Source: Hypsibius dujardini
Taxonomy: Eukaryota > Tardigrada > Eutardigrada > Parachela > Hypsibiidae
Reading direction: 5' to 3'
Assembly (NCBI GenBank): GCA_001579985.1
Contig: LRSR01010850.1
Coordinates: 1-60,095 of the forward strand
DNA length: 60,095 nt
In this document: positions 54,497 through 60,095 of the stretch, in pieces
Position numbering within the stretch: position 1 is the first letter of the stretch
Layout of the letters: every line of letters starts with the position of its first letter
Notes under the pieces: generated by a model
Seen by the model: the letters and a program-made list of their open reading frames with translations, nothing else
Databases searched by the model: none
Told to the model about the DNA's origin: nothing
Made by a program: the position numbers and the translations under genes

Positions 54497-57400
54497 GGCA
54501 GGCAGACATAGACACAGACAGACACAGACACAGAGACACCCAGGCAGGCAGGCAGACAGACAGGCAGGCAGACATAGACACAGACAGACACAGACACAGA
54601 GACACCCAGGCAGGCAGGCAGGCAGACACACAGGCAGGCAGGCAAACAGACAGACAGCCACCCACTCAGACATCAGGCAGAATGAGACACATACACATGC
54701 AGACATACAGTTGGGGACTGTTCAACAATCGTATGTACGTCCTTCTCTTGAGCATCAATGTTCTGTATAATTTACAGGTCAGTGCGGTTGATCACAGTCG
54801 CCCCAGTCCGGTGTCGGACACGATGCAGACATTGACCGAGCCGCCGAGTGGAGCACCGGTGTTGATCGTGGTAAGCGAACAGCGGCCATCCATTGAGACT
54901 TTATTTAGAGTGTTGTTTGATCTCATCCTGTCGGACGTCAAGGGTCAGGGGTTAAAAGGCGACCCACCACATTTGGCTACCGTGCGGACATTTCGCTTGT
55001 TTATTGATATTGCTTGTGTAGGCAAACAGCACCAGTAGCTCATCGATCCGGTTGCAGTGGCTACCTCCCAGCCAGCACGACTGGCACGGCTCGCTCAAGG
55101 GGTATCGCCTCTTCTACCGTCGCACCGGAAGTGAGCAGACTGAGGAGATTCTCTTAGACAACCCGCAGGCCCAGACTTATGAGATTCGCAAATTGAAGGC
55201 CGGTCGGCGTTATTTCATCAGCGTTCAAGCGTAAGTTTTTCTGTCTGTCTGGCCGTCTGTCTATCTGTCTGTCTGCCTGCCTCCCTGCCTGTCTGCCTCC
55301 CTGCCTGCCTATCTGTCTGTCTGGATGTCTGTCTATCTGCCTGCCTGTCTGTCTGTCTGTCTGCCTGCCTGCCTGGCTGCCTGCTTGTCTGTCTGTCTAT
55401 CTGCCTGTCTGTCTGTCTGTCTGCCTGCCTGCCTGCCTGTCTGCTTGTCTGCCTGTCTCTCTGCCTGTCTGTCTGTGTATCTGTCTGTTTCTCTGTCTGT
55501 ATGTCTATCTGCCTGAGTGTCTGTCTGTCTTCCTGCAGTTTCAACGACGACGGCTACTCCCCTGCCCACACCGAGGTGGTCAGCACCCTAGAGGGGGAGC
55601 CGAGTGCGCCGCGTAACCTGTTGATCAAAGGTGTCACCAACACTACCGTCTCCCTGGCCTGGCTGCCGCCCGTTCACTTCAACGGCCTCCTTCTCGGCTA
55701 CAAAATACACTCCACCCACCCGGCCGGCTTCGTCGACACCAAAACGCTTCCCTTCCAGACAGCGCCCTCTGCGATCGATAGTGAGGAGGACGGGGGTACG
55801 GGGAGTCGATCCAGCGACTGGATTTTCTACCGGCTTAACGATCTCCAGCCTTTCACCTCCTACCACATCAGAGTGTCTGCGTATGTATCGATTTAACAAA
55901 CGAGAATCTCTTCCCAGTTTCATTTGGAAGTTGCACAAGTTTCTTTGATTGATTGTTGATTGTTGTTTTTTATCGTTGTTTATTGTTAATTTTCAGTCGT
56001 TCCTTTCGTTGATTGATTGTTTAACTTGTTGTTTCACAACTTTTTCGATCTTTTTCGTATTCTCCCGTCTTGTCCAGATTTACGGCCAAGGGGGAAGGAC
56101 CCTACAGCGCTTCCGCGGTCAACGTCCTCACCGATGTGACTCAGCCGGGATCGCCGCAGATCCTCAACGTCACCCGAGTGGCGGATAATGCGCTCTTGGT
56201 GGAGTGGAGTGCCCCCCGAGAGGTCTTTCGGCGGCTGGATTTCTACGTCGTCGAGTACAGTCAGGCGAGTGTGAGGGGCGAAGTGGTGGATGTTCATCAG
56301 CTGCAAGTCAATGTAAGTCTTCCTTTTGCCATGTTACTGTAATATTGTTTCAGACATTCACATATAAGCTAATCGAATTGGAGAGGGGCAGTTCTATCCA
56401 GACATTCTATTAAGCAGACAGACAGACAGACAGACATCCAGACAGACATCCAGAGATCCAGGTAGACAGACAGACAGACAGACAGACAGCTAGACAGACA
56501 GACAGACAAACAGTTAGTCAAGCAGGCAAGTAGGCAGGCAAGTAGGCAGGCAATTCACCGTTCATCGTACGTGTTTTTATCGGTATTGATATGCAGCTTA
56601 TCAATTGGGTTAAAAATTCGCCGCACGACCCAGCCCCTCTCTTTGCTTATCTCCTTCGCTCTCTATAACTGTAATACCCCATTACTATTTGCATTCCATC
56701 CCCCCCCCCTCTCGCACTCACTCTCACTCGCGTTGCAGTCTTCATCAACTTATCCGGACTCTTCAAAAACCCGCGCACTCGACGACCACCTCGGCAGCGG
56801 TGGCTTCACTCGTTTCCCCGTCGAACAGGCCGTCATCACCAACCTGTCCCGGAATCACGTGTACCACATCAAAGTCAGCGCTGTGACCAAGAGCATCGTC
56901 GACGGGGAGAGGGTCTTCCGCGGAGAGCCGTCCTTGACGTTTTCCGTCAACATGGACGCCCAGACGACCGTCAGCTACGATGGGCAGGACTTTTTCGAGC
57001 CGGTTGCCGCGCCACCTGGTCTCTCCATGACCGAGATGGTGGTTATTGTTGTCATTGTCTTGCTCATTGGATTGGCCGCGGTTGTCTGTGGATTATTCTG
57101 CGCTTTACGGTGCGTCTTTTTATTGGGCAAACGAATTGATTGATTGATTGAATGGTTCGATTGATAGGTTGATTGATTGATTGATCGAATGTCTTGATCG
57201 ATTGATTGAATGTTTTCATTGATTGGTTCATTGAATGTTTTGATTGATTGATTGAATGGTTCGATTGATTGGTTGATTGATTAACTGATCAAATGTTTTG
57301 ATTGATTGGTTCATTGAATGTTTAGATTGATTTGTTGATTGGAGTTATTCCTTCCTGCAGGAAGCGGTTTTGTCTGGGCACGTACACGTACCTCGCGCCG

Positions 57401-57962
57401 AACAGTCCAAAGTGCGACGAAAAGATCAGCGGCTTCCCACGCAGTCCCACACTGGAGAATACCTATCTCTCCGTGGCTCAGTTACCGGCCCACATTAAGA
57501 AACTCTACGCGGACGGACAGATCGGTCTGTCGAAAGAGTTTGAAAGCCTCGCGACGGCCCTGCAGTGTGGCGACTTCTCGGGTAGTCTGAAGGAGGCGCA
57601 GCGACCGGAGAACCGGCCGAAAAACCGCTACATCAATGTCCTGGCGTACGACCACTCGCGGGTCAAGCTCAAGCATGTCTGGAATTGTGAGGCGGAACAC
57701 AAAGCGAACGGGGAGGAGGGTGGCGACTGTGGATGCAGTCCGAGGAGTTCCTTGTCGAAGACGCCGGTTTACGATTATATCAACGCCAATTTGGTGGACA
57801 GCTTTGATTTGCCCTCTGCCTATATTGTCACACAAGGTAGCAGATTCGATCAGACAGACGCCGACATACTGAGAAACAGGGGAGAGAGCCAAGCAGGCAG
57901 ACAGACACACAGACACACAGACAAACAGATAGGCCCGCAGACAGGCAGGCGGGCAGACAGGC

Positions 57963-58007
<45 letters not shown>

Positions 58008-58570
58008 GGCAGGCATGCACACAGACAGACAGACAGGCAGACAGGCAGGCATGCACACAGACATGGCTTCCCCAATACTAGCAGGACTTGACTAGATTTC
58101 TTTGTTTCAGCGCCTATGACGAACACACTGGTGGACTTTTGGAGTATGGTGTGGGATTACAAAGTGCGTGTGTTGATTATGCTGACTAATCTGGAGGAGA
58201 ACGGACGGAAAAAGTGTGAGCAGTATTGGCCCGGTTTGAGCGAAGGAACGCGGCGTTACGGACCGTATACCGTCACAATTACCAGCGAATCGACCACGGC
58301 CTTCTACATTGTTCGCACGTTTGCGGTGACGAGTACGACCAGTGGGAACGGTGTTTCGGTGTCTGGGAATGCTGAGGATACGGATAAGCCGGAAGTCCGT
58401 CAGGTGCTGCAGTACTTGTACTCTGACTGGCCGGATCACGGTCGACCGGATGTGACGGTGCCGTTGCTGAGATTTGTCATGAAGTCTAGCCGGTCGTTTG
58501 AGGATGAGTCCGCTGGTGAGATTACCCGTATCCATCACTCTCTGCCTGCCTGCCTGCCTGTCTGTCTGTA

Positions 58571-58616
<46 letters not shown>

Positions 58617-60095
58617 CCTACCTGTCTGTCTGTCTGCTTGTCTGTCTGTTTGTCTGCCTGCCTGCCGAATGCTGATGTCGTGTCTTCGCGGTTGCCTAGG
58701 TCCCCCAATCGTGCACTGCTCAGCAGGCGTCGGCCGAAGCGGTTGCTACATCGCCCTGCATTCGATGATGCTGCAGATCGATCGCACCGGGCACGTTGAC
58801 ATCTTTCAGTATCTCCTCAACTCCCGTAAACAACGCATGGCACTGTGCCAAAACGAATCTCAATGTACGTGCGGGGAAAGAAGCAAGATGTTCCCCCAAT
58901 TTTATCATGCAGTAAATTAGTTTACAAATTTTGCCCTCTCCTAGATGCCTTGATCTACGACGCTCTGTTGGAGTACGTCCAAAGCGACCAGACGGAAGTC
59001 TACGTGGCCACCTTCGACGAGTACGTGGACGGTCTCCTCAAAGACAACGGACGCGCCCTCCGGCAACAGCACGCCCTCATCAACTCTGATACAGGCACGG
59101 AGACCGGCGGCGGTGGCGCCACCTGCGAGTACGCTAATGAGCCCTACAACAAAGGGAAGAACCGGTCCACGGACTTCCTCCCGGCGGATGAGCGTCGAGT
59201 GATGGTCACAATGACGGCCGGGATGGCGGGATCGGAGTACATCAACGCCTCCTACCTGCCGAGTTACCGACACCTCAAACAGTTTATCGTGACGCAGTAT
59301 CCCTTGCCAGCTACGGTCGACACTTTCTGGCAGATGATTTGGTTCGTTGCTGTGTTGTTCATTCCGCTGATTGCTTGATTGCTTAATTTGTTCGTGTTTT
59401 CGCTTGATTGGTTGATTGCTTGATTTGTCCGTGTTTTCGCTTTATCAGTTGATTGCTTGATTGCAGGATTTTGTCTGTGTTCTCAGGATTGCTTGATTGC
59501 TTGATTTTGTCTGTGTTTTCAGGGATTATCGGATTCGACACGTGGTCATCCTCGACCCGGGGAAATTCGAGCAGCCCGAAAACGTCCTCTCCACGGGAAG
59601 AGTCCCCCGTTTCTGGCCGACCGCCGTCTCCCAACCGATCACCGTCTCCGACACCTTCCAAGTCACCTTCGACCGCAACACCCCCGCCCATGCCACCTTC
59701 TCCTGCACGGAATGCACGTTGAGTGCGGTGGTTGCGAGTGATCGCGCCGACCGTGTCGCCTTTGTCTGTCAGCTGCTCATGGCGACCACCGAAATGACGG
59801 CTGACTGCGCACCCGGTCTGACGGAGTTGTTCGAGCATCTGGATGAGGCGTTGAGTCGGGATGTCTCAGCCACCGAGGTGGTTGCTATGGGGAGGCGACT
59901 TACCAACAGCCTGGTGGTGATGGATGAATATGGGGGCAATTCGGCGGCGTTGTTTTGTGGCCTGATGACGATTCGACAGCAGGGCTTGGCGGAGGGGAGC
60001 GTGGATATCTATCAGACCGCCCGACTGTACAGTCAGTCTAGACCTGGTAATGACTTCCTTCAAGCTCTCTGTCTGCCTGCCTGCCTGTCTGTCTG
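52805..60095 (+). CDS. Receptor-type tyrosine-protein phosphatase, R5-like (PTPRG/PTPRZ/Ptp99A), 3' end outside window
   Basis: Thirteen in-phase exons: 52805-53068, 53299-53510, 53815-54058, 54778-54870, 55022-55230, 55539-55880, 56078-56312, 56739-57109, 57361-57836, 58111-58515, 58700-58864, 58945-59341 and 59523-60046 (GTAATG donor, open at the edge), about 1312 aa so far. In order: signal peptide, one Ig domain (LPCNREY, KWLKNG, VEDSGDYDC), three to four FN3 repeats, transmembrane segment (MVVIVVIVLLIGLAAVVCGL), then D1 with NRYINVLAYDHSRVKL, WPDHG and the active site HCSAGVGRSG. D2 has VVMDEYGGNSAALFCG where an active domain has HC(X5)R. Asp in place of Cys and the following SVDIYQTARLYSQSRPG mark the R5 subfamily. 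No carbonic anhydrase domain was found. Expected role: neuronal or adhesive signalling at the cell surface. Confidence 0.9.
53612..53795. repeat. GATT tandem array, phosphatase intron 2
   Basis: Four copies of about 48 bp (GGACTTTTGTTCAGTTGATC with GATT tract). Confidence 0.8.
54409..54660. repeat. CAGG/CAGA array, phosphatase intron 3
   Basis: CAGG/CAGA tract including a 70-bp higher-order duplication (ATAGACACAGACAGACACAG, twice). Confidence 0.9.
55238..55532. repeat. TCTG/CCTG array, phosphatase intron 5
   Basis: Nearly 300 bp of TCTG/CCTG ending directly at the exon 6 acceptor (TCTTCCTGCAG), so it doubles as the polypyrimidine tract. Complementary to intron 3. Confidence 0.9.
56413..56560. 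repeat. CAGA array, phosphatase intron 7
   Basis: CAGA tract with CATCCAGA and CAGGCAAGTAGG variants. Confidence 0.9.
57125..57345. repeat. GATT array, phosphatase intron 8
   Basis: Degenerate GATT/GAATG units (GATTGATTGAATGGTTCGAT and variants). Confidence 0.85.
57890..58062. repeat. CAGA array, phosphatase intron 9
   Basis: CAGA tract with CAGG variants and a duplicated CAGGCATGCACACAGAC. Confidence 0.9.
58543..58668. repeat. TCTG/CCTG array, phosphatase intron 10
   Basis: TCTG/CCTG tract, complementary to introns 7 and 9. Confidence 0.9.
59342..59522. repeat. GATT-type array, phosphatase intron 12
   Basis: Four or five copies of a 45-50 bp unit with GATTGCTTGATT and TTGTCYGTGTTTTC. The last copy supplies the exon 13 acceptor (GTGTTTTCAG). 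Confidence 0.8.
60066..60095. repeat. TCTG/CCTG tract at window edge
   Basis: Start of another TCTG/CCTG tract in phosphatase intron 13. Confidence 0.85.

Overview
This is metazoan nuclear DNA. Genes are split by spliceosomal introns (GT..AG, 56 bp to about 1 kb), introns are rich in CAGA/TCTG and GATT/AATC tetranucleotide repeats, and four recognisable animal genes lie in the right third: BLCAP, DDX55, GLYR1/NPAC and a two-domain receptor tyrosine phosphatase. GC-rich exons in AT-rich spacers suggest an invertebrate. A tardigrade-like or other small protostome genome is one candidate, but I cannot fix the phylum from the sequence.

Left two thirds (1-39.5 kb): a rapidly evolving cluster built from a multi-gene cassette duplicated and inverted about five times. 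I use working names. HRL is a two-exon secreted protein of about 102 aa (606-997 -, 5768-6256 +, 12121-12649 -, 29378-29769 -, 37500-38002 -, plus a broken exon at 39295). NG is a two-exon secreted Asn/Gly-rich protein of 76-93 aa (2123-2479 +, 13451-13788 +, 30410-30775 +, with broken copies at 7734 and 28335). GIN is a 229-aa secreted beta-helix protein like the DUF2807/GIN family (10025-10714 -, 19920-20609 -, 33338-34027 -, and a decapitated copy at 2762). Further recurring pieces are a possible small-heat-shock-like ORF (4.7, 8.3 and 18.2 kb), an NNMT-like N-terminal exon (17.4 and 31.9 kb) and a short ORF D (14.1 and 31.1 kb). HRL and NG are usually head to head across a shared upstream region, with GIN distal on the HRL strand. 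Cassette edges often fall on CAGA tracts.

The duplicates act as built-in empty-site controls for transposon insertions: a 2.47-kb terminal-inverted-repeat (TIR) element with a multi-exon zinc-finger gene (14597-17066, empty site near 31550), a 5.7-kb foldback-like element with 8-bp target duplications (22030-27750, empty site near 35257), a TA-flanked mariner-type MITE (38807-38934), a 752-bp long-TIR element (3505-4256) and a 440-bp insertion ending near a hairpin (6396-6835). A second TA-flanked hairpin MITE family occurs at 24251 and 40222.

Right third (40.9-60.1 kb): ordinary single-copy genes. BLCAP (+) is followed by DDX55 (-), which is head to head with GLYR1 (+). After a 2.5-kb gap containing a TIR element with three TGACGTCA sites, a receptor tyrosine phosphatase (+; signal peptide, Ig, FN3 repeats, TM, active D1, Asp-for-Cys D2) runs off the right edge. 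All exon joins given were checked for phase by hand. No RNA genes or CRISPR arrays were seen.
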